From NCBI GenBank assembly GCA_921293015.1, contig OV121087.1, positions 136,501-200,500 on the forward strand: a DNA stretch of 64,000 nt, given 5' to 3'. Both the position numbers and the translations under genes were made by a program. This document shows positions 10,901-22,900 of this stretch, piece after piece; the stretch's first letter is position 1; each line of letters begins with the position of its first letter. The stretch comes from Phorcus lineatus. Lineage: Eukaryota; Mollusca; Gastropoda; Trochida; Trochidae. Under the pieces are notes generated by a model. It made no database searches and had not been told where the DNA came from. It saw nothing but the letters and a program-made list of their open reading frames with translations.

Positions 10901-13900
10901 ACTTGTACCATATCAATAATACTTGTACCATATCAATAATACTAGCACCATATCAATAATACTTGTACCATATCAATAATACTAGTACCATATCAATAAT
11001 ACTTGTACCATATCTATATATAATACTTGTACCATATCTATATATAATACTTGTACCATATCTATATATAATACTTGAACCATATCTATACATAATACTA
11101 GTACCATATCAATAATACTTGTACCATATCTATATATAATACTTGAACCATATCGATAAAATCATGTACCATGTCAACAAATCTTTTGCCATATCAATTA
11201 TCAGAAGCGCAAAAGATAAACAAAGTCCAGTACTCACGCAGGAGTGTTGGTCCTGGCGGTGGGACTTTGACGTCGGGACATCGATCTGCCAGATCGAGAG
11301 GTCGTGGGTCGTGACACAACAGGGGTAGATGGGATACCAGTCGCGGACGGCTGGCGGAATCCAGGACTTGGGCGGGGAGCAACCTTCCAGTCAAATTATT
11401 AAAGAATATTCATCTTTTCTTGACAAATACCATGTTTATCTCATCGAGTAAGGTAGAAAACTTATATTCACATGAGTGGCTGCACCATGAGTTATCACTT
11501 ACAACCTTTCTGCTTCACGAGACAGATAAACATATGATCATTTTATTCTTAACAAACTCTAGTGGCTAATAACTCAATTTATGTTTGTTGATATATTCTA
11601 GCATTTCAACAACAATCATCTAAAAATAAAGATTTTTATTTTCATTTGTCTTCTAATATCAAATATCAATTTATAAAAAGTTTCATTCAAGATTTTACAT
11701 AATATGCTCTTAAGCATCAGATACTTACAAAATCAAAGATATTTTGATGTGAGATAAAGAAACACCTTACATGAAAGACACCCAAAGACGGTAACAGTTA
11801 TTGCACCTAATAACTGATGTTAATTATAAGGGAGTTTCAAATGTAAATCCGTAAAACAAAGTGTTACATGTTGCTGAAAAAATTTTTCTTTGATACTTAA
11901 TTGTCAATGTCAAATATATTTTAATTTTGATTGAATTTTGAAAGGTAGTTTCAGCTAAGTGTAGAATATAATAAGCTTAATTTTTTTAATTACTCACCAC
12001 TTCCCTGTGCACAGTCATGTTGTCAGTGACTGTGTCAATCAAGTCCACAACTGTGTCCAGTCTCACATTGGTGTCCACTGCAGTCACAGAATCTGGTCTG
12101 TGCAAAATAACAAATAAATGCCTTAAGGTGTGATATTTGAAGGCAATATTGAAGATATTCCATTTTGAACATTTTGATATACTGAGGTAAATAAGTGCGC
12201 TATGTATATATCATAAGTGTTATATATATATGTGAATGCAATATTGAAGATATGTATGGGACTATCAAAAACACTTAATCTTTTTATATAAACTTTATGA
12301 CACACTCACTCCTTTAATAAACTCATGTGTACTAAGATGAACACACTAAGAAATGTGATATATGGCTTTAACAAAACTTCTGCAAAGTTACAGAGAATCA
12401 AAAATGCTTAATATTTTCATATAAACTGTATGACACACTCACTTCTTTAATAAACTCTTGTGTACCAGAATGTACACACTCAGATATGTATCAAACATTA
12501 CAGAATTTCTGTAAAAATTACAGAATTTCTGCAAAGTTTGTTTGTGAAGATTCATATATACTTCATCCATTCATCAAAACTGTATGACACACTCGCTTCT
12601 GTAATCAAACCCTTCCTGTGTACAAGAATGAATTAACCCATACCTGTCAGGTTGCACCAGATCTCTGCCGAGCGGTGCTGTTGCTGAAGGCTTCCGCTGT
12701 AACGGGGACGACCTTGACTTATGCCTGGCCGAGGCTGACCTCTGTTTCGGAAGGCTTGAAGGGTAGTAGGCATCAGTGGCTGCGTAGAACTCTTCTAGAG
12801 TTTGATTCAACAGGTTGTTTTGTGTCGGGGCTGAAAATGTATATGATGAACAGTTGCAGAACCATGCATTTTCAAAATGGTTTAAAGTCCAAAAGGTTTA
12901 GGGTAGGGACGTTTCTCCAAGGTAACTATCACAAAGCTGAAGCAGGGTTGTAGGTATTCCTCATCTGCCCCAACTTTGGATATTCCGGGATGACGGTCTT
13001 GCTGTCTAGTTTTAAATGGGGAATTAACTCTAGGCAGAAGAAATCCAAAGTCCGTGGAATAATTATGTACAAATTTATTCACAGGTAGAATTATAACAAC
13101 AGAATGATAACAATATAGAGATAACAGCTGGATGATCCCTCCAGGGGCATGACAATCTATATATATACACTCAGCCCCTGGAGTTTTGAGAAGTGTCTAG
13201 ATGATATCCAAACTCTAACTGAAGATTTAATTTCTATCTGGGTTTATAAAGGTAAATGAAGGTGATCTCTCATTGGTTAGATTTTTAATCTCGTTAACAG
13301 TGTCACTAATATATTAGCCAGTTATTGTTTTGATTAGACTTATAAATTGACATGTCTGGAAAGCTTGAAGATTAATTAGATGAGGTCAATTAAGTTCTTA
13401 AGTGGATTAGCTAAATTAGCCTAAGGCTTTATCTACTAAAATCACTGTCAGTGTCAACGCTTGTATAAGGATTATTAATTAAAGACTATTGTCTTAGATA
13501 GACTAGTTGTCTACATTTAGAATGAAGATTTTACTCTGACATTTTGTATCCTTAGGTGAAAATGTGATTATGAGAAATATGGTCTACTTGTAAAAGATTG
13601 TGACTATGTATCTTATGAATAATGATAAATTGTATATTTGTATCGTTAATGTAATTTGGATATTTCTGTAAATTAATCATACATTTTTCTAATTTCTATA
13701 AATATAATTTTAATGTAATTTGGGTAATATCTTGCCCATGATATCTTCCCCTCGCTTGTGAAGTTTGGTCTCCAAACTTTTATAAGGTTAAAATATCAGT
13801 TTGTGGGATACATTTTGGATAAGATGGTCTAATTATATTGTACATGAAAGCATTGAAGATATTGGTGATATCAATTACAGGTACAATGAAAAAATAAGTT

Positions 13901-16900
13901 GAGATTCACATGACATAAATTTGTAAATATAAATGATAGTCAATCGTGATGTTTTTGATGATGATGAATGTCCAAATTGATGATTTGATTACACTGATGA
14001 TGAATTTCTATGGCAGTTTCTTTCTTTAAGTTGATTTTTCATCCTGGGTGCACTGAATCTTCACTGTTGTTTCCTTGATGAAGAACATCAGATGTAGATT
14101 TCCCTACTGGATGGGCTTGGCCTTCTGATTTGATCTGTATACATCTTGATGTTCTGTTCTCTCAAGAAACAGGTCACAGCATAGGTTGATTCAGGCAGGA
14201 AGATATGAAATCAGAAAGAGAAATTCTGGGCAGTAATGGTTCAATTTAAAAAGTTTTTGGTAAAAGGCATATCCCTTTTAAGCTACAATAAAATAAATTT
14301 TGTAGTGAAGAGGTCACATGAGTATATCTGTTTGATATAATCTGGGGGGAAAATGCTGTTATTAAATTGATATATAGTGATATCATGTTTACCGTATATA
14401 CATAGTGCAAAGGTAAATTGATATTTATAGGCTGAAAAATATTCTGATTAATTGAAAACATCTAAGGTGGTAAGGGTTGTAGTGATATACTTGCATGTGT
14501 ATAAACATGTACTATCTTGGATAGTGTAAGTGCTAATAATAATGCTGAAAACAACCAATTTTGGTTTATATGACATTATAAATGCATATCTAATTATACA
14601 TTTTTGTTGTATAGACATATACGTGTATAATACATCACTATCTTTGATAGTATAGATAATATAGGTGCTGTTGAGTATCTGAAAATTGTTTTCACATTGT
14701 ATGTGAAGAAATAGTTCATGGAGTAATAAGTGCATATCAAGGTACATACTTAAATAATGATGTATAGTGTATACTACATGTGCCATCTTGGATAGCAACC
14801 GTGCTGATTCATATTGGTGCTATTGAATAGCTAGATGTGCTCATATATCGTGAAGTACATGACAAATATTGGGTAAATTCATAATAAACTTTGATACGGT
14901 AATATTGAATAGCTGAAATGCACATCCGCACATTATGCGTCATACATAACTAACTTATTCATAATGTTGTAGAAATAATAACATATGGGTATAAAAATAT
15001 GGTTAAGCTGAAATGCACATCCGCACATTATGCGTCATACATAACTAACTTATTCATAATGTTGTAAGAATAATAAAACGTAGATATGTTAATATGGTAA
15101 AGCTGAAATGCACATCCGCACATTATGCGTCATACATAACTAACTTATTCATAATGTTGTAAAAATAATAATATATGGGTATGAAAATATGGTAAAGCTG
15201 AAATGCACATCCGCACATTATGCGTCATACATAACTAACTTATTCATAATGCTGAAAAAAAGAAATAATTGATAATCTAGTACATGAACAAATAGGTGTA
15301 TATTACATGAGCTATCTTGGATAGCAATGGTGCTGATATATTTTGTGCTATTGTATAGCTAAAATGTACTGTGGGATACATGACATAAATATGGTAATAC
15401 ATGTTGAATAGTGCAATCTTGAATAGTTGAAATGTACTTCCACACATTATGTGTTATACATAACTAACGTATTCGTAATGATGTATGTGAAGAAATGCTT
15501 GATGGAAATGTAGACACACATTATGCGAATACAAATCGTTTGCATTTGTAGATAAGATAAAAATAAGAAAAAAGAATAAACTAAAAGAAATATGATTTCT
15601 AACTCAATTGGATTGTTAAGAATGTTAATGTTAGTGTGCATTGTTAGAGTGCATCTTTCATTCATTCTTACATTCATTCATGGGTTAGTTTTACCATCTT
15701 GGTATTGGGTGATCAGTCCAATCCTCAAGATCTTTGTGTAACATAAATCTAGCAGGTGATCAAACTGAAGTTTGTGTTCACAAATGGTAAAATACATATA
15801 AAAAATAAATCAACACAACTGGCAAATGAATTGATTTATTGTGAAAGTGCAAGCAGTTCATACCTTTTGGTAAGGAGAACCTGTATTTTCTGTAAGAAAA
15901 TATTTACTTGTTCCACATCAACATGAAGAATGAAAGTGTATTGATAGGGTCTTGTCTTACCAGTACGAATTTCACGATATTCAATTGCATCATAGTCACT
16001 GAGTCTTGATGCAAATATTGGTAGGCTGTGTTGATATAGTTGTTGGGTATCTTTGCGCATTGCATAGAGCTCTTCCCAGCATATGTTTAGATATTGCTGA
16101 ACAAGGCGTGGATGGACACTCTCAAGGTACAGGACGTGTTCATCGTTTGGAAATTGGGTGTTATTAAATGTAACTGTCACATAGCAGTCTCCATTGACAA
16201 GTTCAATGCCGACTACTTCTTTTACATCCATTTCCACCAATCGCAAATGTTTTGGAAAGATTGGCCTTGGTGGCACTGTTTGAACGATGCATGGTGTCTC
16301 AGGCTGCTCACACTTGATTTGTGTGTCTCCATTCACGACATTGACATCCTTTTCTGGTTCTGTTGACTTCTTTTCAAAGAATTTGTGTCTCTTGAGAGGT
16401 CGTTTCCTACGCCGTCCTGCCATGTTGTGCTTGGAATGGAAGTCTCTTTTCAGTGCTTCTGGGATACTGCTGCCGTATTCCCAGGTATTTCCTCTTTCAA
16501 CATCTTTCCATTTAATACGATAATATATTTTCTTGTTTGCTCTTTTTGATGAAAGAATTGAGTCGATTTCATCTATTAATATTTGTTGAGTCTTTTGAGT
16601 TTCACTTGCTTCATCATGAACATCTTGTATGGCCTTTTCTGGTTTTTCCTGATTTTTCGTCTTTGGTTTAGTTTTATTGTTTTTGTTATTAGACTTGTCG
16701 TTCTTGTTTTTCTTGTCCATGGTTTGACTTGAACTTGAATCATTTGATTTTTGTTGAGCGTCTTTCCTTAATTTAGTTCCTTGAGCTCCATTGTTCTTTC
16801 TCTTCTTCTGCTGATTAGATTTTGTTTTTGGTTGATCTTGTCTCTGTTCATTTGCTTTTTGATTATCATTTTGGACTTCTTCGTGTCTTTGATTTTTAGT

Positions 16901-19900
16901 TGTTAAAGTGTTGTCAGTTGTCAAACCGTTGTCATCTATGACATCCGGATCCATGTCATTATTGTTGTTCAGCAATGGTTCTGGTGGATTTTGTGGACGA
17001 TCAGCTGGGTCAAAATATGGTTTGAGGCGATTGGCATGGACGAGTGGTCTGTGGATCTTGTCATCAGAACTTCGTCTTAACTTGTAGGTGTAATTTGGGC
17101 CTAAATTGACAATGTAGTAGCTTCCATACCATTTTTTTGTAAGTTTACTTGACAGTCCTTTCTCTACTTTTTGACAGTAAAGCCAGACTCTTTGTCCTGG
17201 GACGAATTCTGGTTCCTTGGCTTTTCTGTTGTACTGCTCTGAGTAAACTTCTTTGGCTCTGGTGTTGTTGTCAGCTGCTACTTGTCTTGTAATTTCTAGT
17301 TCTTCCAGTAAGTTTGACAGATAGCTTCTGTCATTCGTGCCCAAGTTTTCTTTTGGAATGAGGGTGACATCTTGAGGTGCCCTCATTTCACGGCCAAAAA
17401 GAGAAATAAATGGTGACTTCTGTGTTGAAGAGTTTGGAGCCATCCTGTAAGCCATCATAATGCCGGGCAGAAGACGGTCCCAATCATTTTGTGTCTTGTT
17501 GCAGTAAGCTCGCAGAGACTGATTGATGTAGGAATTCATTCGTTCAACACAGCTGTTTGTTTGAGGGTGATATGGACTGGTATGGGTCATTTTGACATCA
17601 AATAGTTCACAGATTGCTTTTATTAATTTTGACATGAAGTTCTGTCCTCGATCCGAAATTAATGTCCTTGGTGCCCCGTATCTGCAAAAAATTTCTCGTA
17701 CCATGACATCTGCAACTTCTTTGGCTTCTTGTGTACGAATAGGGAAGGCTTCACACCATCTTGATGCTGCATCTGTGATGACCAGTATATGCTTGTACTT
17801 GTCTGGCGTTGTTGGTAATGGACCAAGAATGTCAATGTGCCACCTTGTGAAGATTTCTTCAACAGGCATTGGACATAGTGGCGCTTTCTTTCCATGGTAG
17901 TGCCTCTTGGTTTGCTGACAAACTTCACATGATTGAACATACTTTGATATTTCCTGGTACATTCCTGGCCAGTAGTATTTTGGTCTAATAGTGTTATGCA
18001 TCCTTTCCTTTCCATTGTGACAGCCGCCTAGTTGATTGTCGTGGTAGCATTGCAGCACTTGATTCCTGAGTGTTTTTGGTACTGCAAGCTGTTTTATGAA
18101 TTTGTCGGTCTGTCCTTTTTGTCTTTGTGGAACAAACCGATAGAGAATGCCGTTGTCAATTTCAAATCTATCGGCTTCCACTAGGACTTTGTGACGTTCC
18201 TTCTCATCGTCTGGAAGGAGGTTGTCTTGTTTGTAGTCAAAAACCTGAATAAAATCTGGACATACTCTTTGTAAGTGATGTAAATTTGGATGAGATTGGA
18301 TGGTTACTTCCAGGATTTCATCCTTTGGAATTTCAGCATTTACTGAGTATATTGAAGCGACAACTTGTTCTGGAATGGAACGATAATCTTCTTTGTATTC
18401 AAAAGTAACCGAAAAAGCCGATGCATTTTGTTCGGTGGTAAATGCATTGATGGAAACATGTGGAGAAAAATGTACGGACGGTCGCGACGGATTGATGGTT
18501 TCATTTGAGCGAAATGACGGCGTTGTGGACGTAAAAATTGTCCTTTCTGTGTCTTCATCAGTCTGACTGTTGCAGTTGATGTTCTCTTCATACTCTCTTC
18601 TTGAAAGAGCATCAGCATTGCCATTTGATTTACCACTTCGGTGAATGATGTCAAAGTTGTACGTTGATAACTCTAGTGACCAACGTCCTAATCTACCTGT
18701 AGCATCCTTAATTGATTTCAACCATTTGAGGGCAATATGGTCGGTATAAACTATGAATTTTGAGTTTGCCAAATATGGCCTAAAAGATCTAATGGCTTCC
18801 AAAAGTGCTAAGCCTTCTTTTTCTGTGATGCTCCAATTCTTCTCACTGCCATGTAGAGCTCTGCCGCCGTAGGCAACAGGATGTTCCATATTGTCCTGGT
18901 CTTTCTGACTCAAAACAAAACCTATGCTCATACTACTGGCATCCGTTGAGAGAATGAATTCCTTATCAAAATTTGGATAAGCTAAAACTGGTGTGGTACA
19001 CATAGCTTCTTTGAGTGCATTGAATGCTTTGTCACACTCAAGTGACCACTGGAACTTTGGCTTCTTGTCTGAAACAGTTTCTAAATGTTTCTTTAAAAGA
19101 GCATTTAAGGGCAAAGCAATTTGGGCATAACCTTTAACATATTTTCTGTAGAAGTTAGTAAGTCCCAAGAATGATCTGACTTGCTTCTGGGACTTAGGAA
19201 CTGGAAATGATCTGATGGCTTCAATCTTCTTGTCGTCCACTTGGACACCTCCACAAGATAAAACATGACCGAGGAAGGACACTTTGTCTGTTGCAAAATT
19301 ACATTTGGACGGTTTCAATGTCAATTTGGCCTGCCTGAGGTAGTAAAACACTTGTTCCAAATGGGTCAAATGGTCTTCAAATGTCTGGCTGTAGATGATT
19401 AAGTCATCTATATAGATAAGGGCAATTTTGAAAAGCAATTTTCTAAGTACTTTTGACATGAGCATCTGAAAACAAAGTGGTGAATTGGTTAAGCCTTGGG
19501 GCAAGCGTTTGAATTGATATAGTCCTTTGTGTGTCACAAATGCCGTCTTGTGTTTGGAATTCTCGTGGAGTGGGACCTGGAAGAAGCCATTCGCTAAATC
19601 TAAGGTTGAAAAAATTTGAGCATTCTTGCTAGCTATCTGGTCAACAACATCATCAAACACAGGTAGAGGCCATGACATAGGTAAAATAACAGTGTTTAAT
19701 TTTCTATAGTCACAGACAAATCTGTAGGAACCATCCCGCTTCTTAACTAAAACAATGGGGGCGGCATACATGGAATTTGATTCTTCGATGAGGTCATGCT
19801 TCAGAAAGTCGTCGACAAGTTCTTCAGTGATCTTCTGTAGATGAGGTGACTGGCGATAAGGCTTGCATCTTATGGGTTGAGAATTGCCAGTGTCGATCTC

Positions 19901-22900
19901 ATGATAATGCATGTCTGTCTTCCCTAAGTCTGTCAAACTTGTCGAAAAGATATCCCTATTTTTACCTAAGAAAGCTAACAGTCTATGTCTTTGCTCGTTA
20001 GTAAGCTGGGCATTAGCTAGGTCGAATCCAAGGTCTTTAGCAACTTTGATATAGTCATTGTCCTGCTTCTGACCGTCTGTGTCTGTTTGCATTGTGTTCA
20101 CTTGCTCACAGTCAATGTCAAAAATATGATCAACGTCAATATAGCTAAAGCTGCCTACAACGGAATCTTTGTCTAGTACTATTTCCTCTTGAGATGGATT
20201 CAGTAGACGAAATGTACCTATCCCTCTGTTTGATTTACATATGGTATTGCCACCTGCTAACTCAAAATTTGCTGCTAGTGAAGAGATTGGCTCTATGAGA
20301 ATTGTCGCACCGTCAGTAACGTCTTCTAATCTAACTTTAAAGTGTATCTCACTCTGAGAAGGAATGTAAATTTCATCAATTGTTTTGGCTAATCCTGACA
20401 CTGTAGTGGTCATAAATCTAACATAACGTCTGTCGGAAGAATTGTTGTCAATAATCAAAGAATTACAGCTGAAATCTAGCACAACATCATTTCCTTCCAG
20501 GAATTGTAAACCCAAAATTACCGCTTTTGGCAATGTAGGGAGAACATGAAACCTATCAGAAAACTCCTGGCCTTCAATTGAGAAGTCCAAGACAACTGAA
20601 CCCATAACTTCGTGTATGGAACCCCCAACCCCTCTAATATGTGGAAAACAGGATTTTCCCACTTTAACATTTGGAAATGCTAATTCAAGGAAGTTGGAAG
20701 AAATACAATTGATGCTCGCACCACTGTCCAAAAGACAGGCGGCAGAACAATCTCCAAAGTCAGCCTTAATGACTGACTTGGCAAGAGGAGTGACAAGAGA
20801 AATAATCGGAATTTCTCCCTCAAAGTTGCCATCCATGCCAGAACCCATGTTTATGAAACTTTAAAGTAAGTCTAGTTACTAAACCAAAAAAAGAGACAAA
20901 TTCAAAAAAAGAAAAATGTACTTACACTTTTTGTCTTGGCAGTTTTAAATGAGTTGGCCTGGTCCTTGAGTGTCTCCTTTGGGTCAGTGGATGTTGTAGC
21001 TGTTATATAATCCGAGATACTTTCATATCATCAGACTAGTCCTCTGTTGCTATGTCCATAAAAATTCCAGGCATCAGGATTTAGGATCTTTTGAAGATTC
21101 TCACCAAGTTATCACAAAGCTGAAGCAGGGTTGTAGGTATTCCTCATCTGCCCCAACTTTGGATATTCCGGGATGACGGTCTTGCTGTCTAGTTTTAAAT
21201 GGGGAATTAACTCTAGGCAGAAGAAATCCAAAGTCCGTGGAATAATTATGTACAAATTTATTCACAGGTAGAATTATAACAACAGAATGATAACAATATA
21301 GAGATAACAGCTGGATGATCCCTCCAGGGGCATGACAATCTATATATATACACTCAGCCCCTGGAGTTTTGAGAAGTGTCTAGATGATATCCAAACTCTA
21401 ACTGAAGATTTAATTTCTATCTGGGTTTATAAAGGTAAATGAAGGTGATCTCTCATTGGTTAGATTTTTAATCTCGTTAACAGTGTCACTAATATATTAG
21501 CCAGTTATTGTTTTGATTAGACTTATAAATTGACATGTCTGGAAAGCTTGAAGATTAATTAGATGAGGTCAATTAAGTTCTTAAGTGGATTAGCTAAATT
21601 AGCCTAAGGCTTTATCTACTAAAATCACTGTCAGTGTCAACGCTTGTATAAGGATTATTAATTAAAGACTATTGTCTTAGATAGACTAGTTGTCTACATT
21701 TAGAATGAAGATTTTACTCTGACATTTTGTATCCTTAGGTGAAAATGTGATTATGAGAAATATGGTCTACTTGTAAAAGATTGTGACTATGTATCTTATG
21801 AATAATGATAAATTGTATATTTGTATCGTTAATGTAATTTGGATATTTCTGTAAATTAATCATACATTTTTCTAATTTCTATAAATATAATTTTAATGTA
21901 ATTTGGGTAATATCTTGCCCATGATATAACCACCATAATTATTATATACATGTTCTCTATTCTTTTTACTAATTTTGAGGCTCTATTCTCTTTACTATTT
22001 TCAAAGGGTTGGGGGGTAGAAGGCTTAGAAGGGGAAGAACTTTGTCTTTAAAATCACGCCAACAATCACGTTCAATAATAAATGGTTACAAAGTTAATTC
22101 TTTGCTGAAAAGGAATTCAGTTGGACAACACATATCTTATAATTAAGAAGTCTATAAAACCTAATACCATATACCATTTCTTTAATAAATTTTGTCATTC
22201 TTGTGTTCTGCAACTACTTAATGCCACCCAACCATTCAGATTTGAATACTTCACTGACCTGGAGGAGGTTTGACTGGGATCCCCTGCAAGAAGTGTCGTG
22301 TGTTCAGTTCGGGCATCTCTCCGTGTTCATGAGCCGTGTAACGTACATCACACATCGTACCACTCCGACCAACAAAATTCAATTTGCCTGCAAGTAATTA
22401 TAACTTCTTTGACTTATCATCTTATAGTTAATTAATTTCCAATCTTTTCTGTAAATTTCTAATGGTTTCTTTTGTTGGTTTTGTTTCTTTAGTGACAATA
22501 TTGATTTGAAAGACGTGAACTTTAAGCATTGCATAGCGCTTTCCTATTTTTTGAAAATAACTGGATTTGATTACTGAACTTATTAATTCTTTGAATTAAC
22601 ATTGTATCAATAATTTATTACAATTTTTTTCAAATTTGTTTTGTTTTGTTTAATTTACTTGGTGACCATAGAATTGAAAGATAATGTAAGCTTTGTAAGT
22701 GCTTTCCTTTAAGTCGAGCCATCAACAGAAGGGAGACAACTTTAGCTGTATTTATCCTGCTGGCATATTCAGAGGAACAAGGAACACAATCCCCTTGGAA
22801 TGCCTTACCACTCAATAACAATTTTCAGAGACATGTTGTTTAATCACACAAGACACATTATCTTTTCTTTTTTATCTTTCCAAGATGAGTCATGAAGATA

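Larger units (their letters stand above)
12927..21926 (-). mobile_element. Ty3/gypsy LTR retrotransposon, chromodomain-bearing, apparently young
   Basis: The 9.0-kb element lies in intron 9 of the unknown gene, in the same orientation. It has two 817-bp LTRs that look identical on reading, with inverted ends TATCA/TGATA, and a 4-bp TAAC duplication on each side. A purine tract precedes the 3' LTR and a TGG-starting primer-site candidate follows the 5' LTR. One long Pol frame looks whole. I recognise no gag or nucleocapsid knuckle. About 2.1 kb of AT-rich, repeat-bearing, non-coding sequence lies between Pol and the 3' LTR. Identical LTRs imply a recent insertion. Confidence 0.92.

Noticed and set aside
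15836-20848. Plus-strand and other-frame open stretches across the gypsy Pol
   Set aside because: Shadows of the long Pol frame, without domain resemblance.
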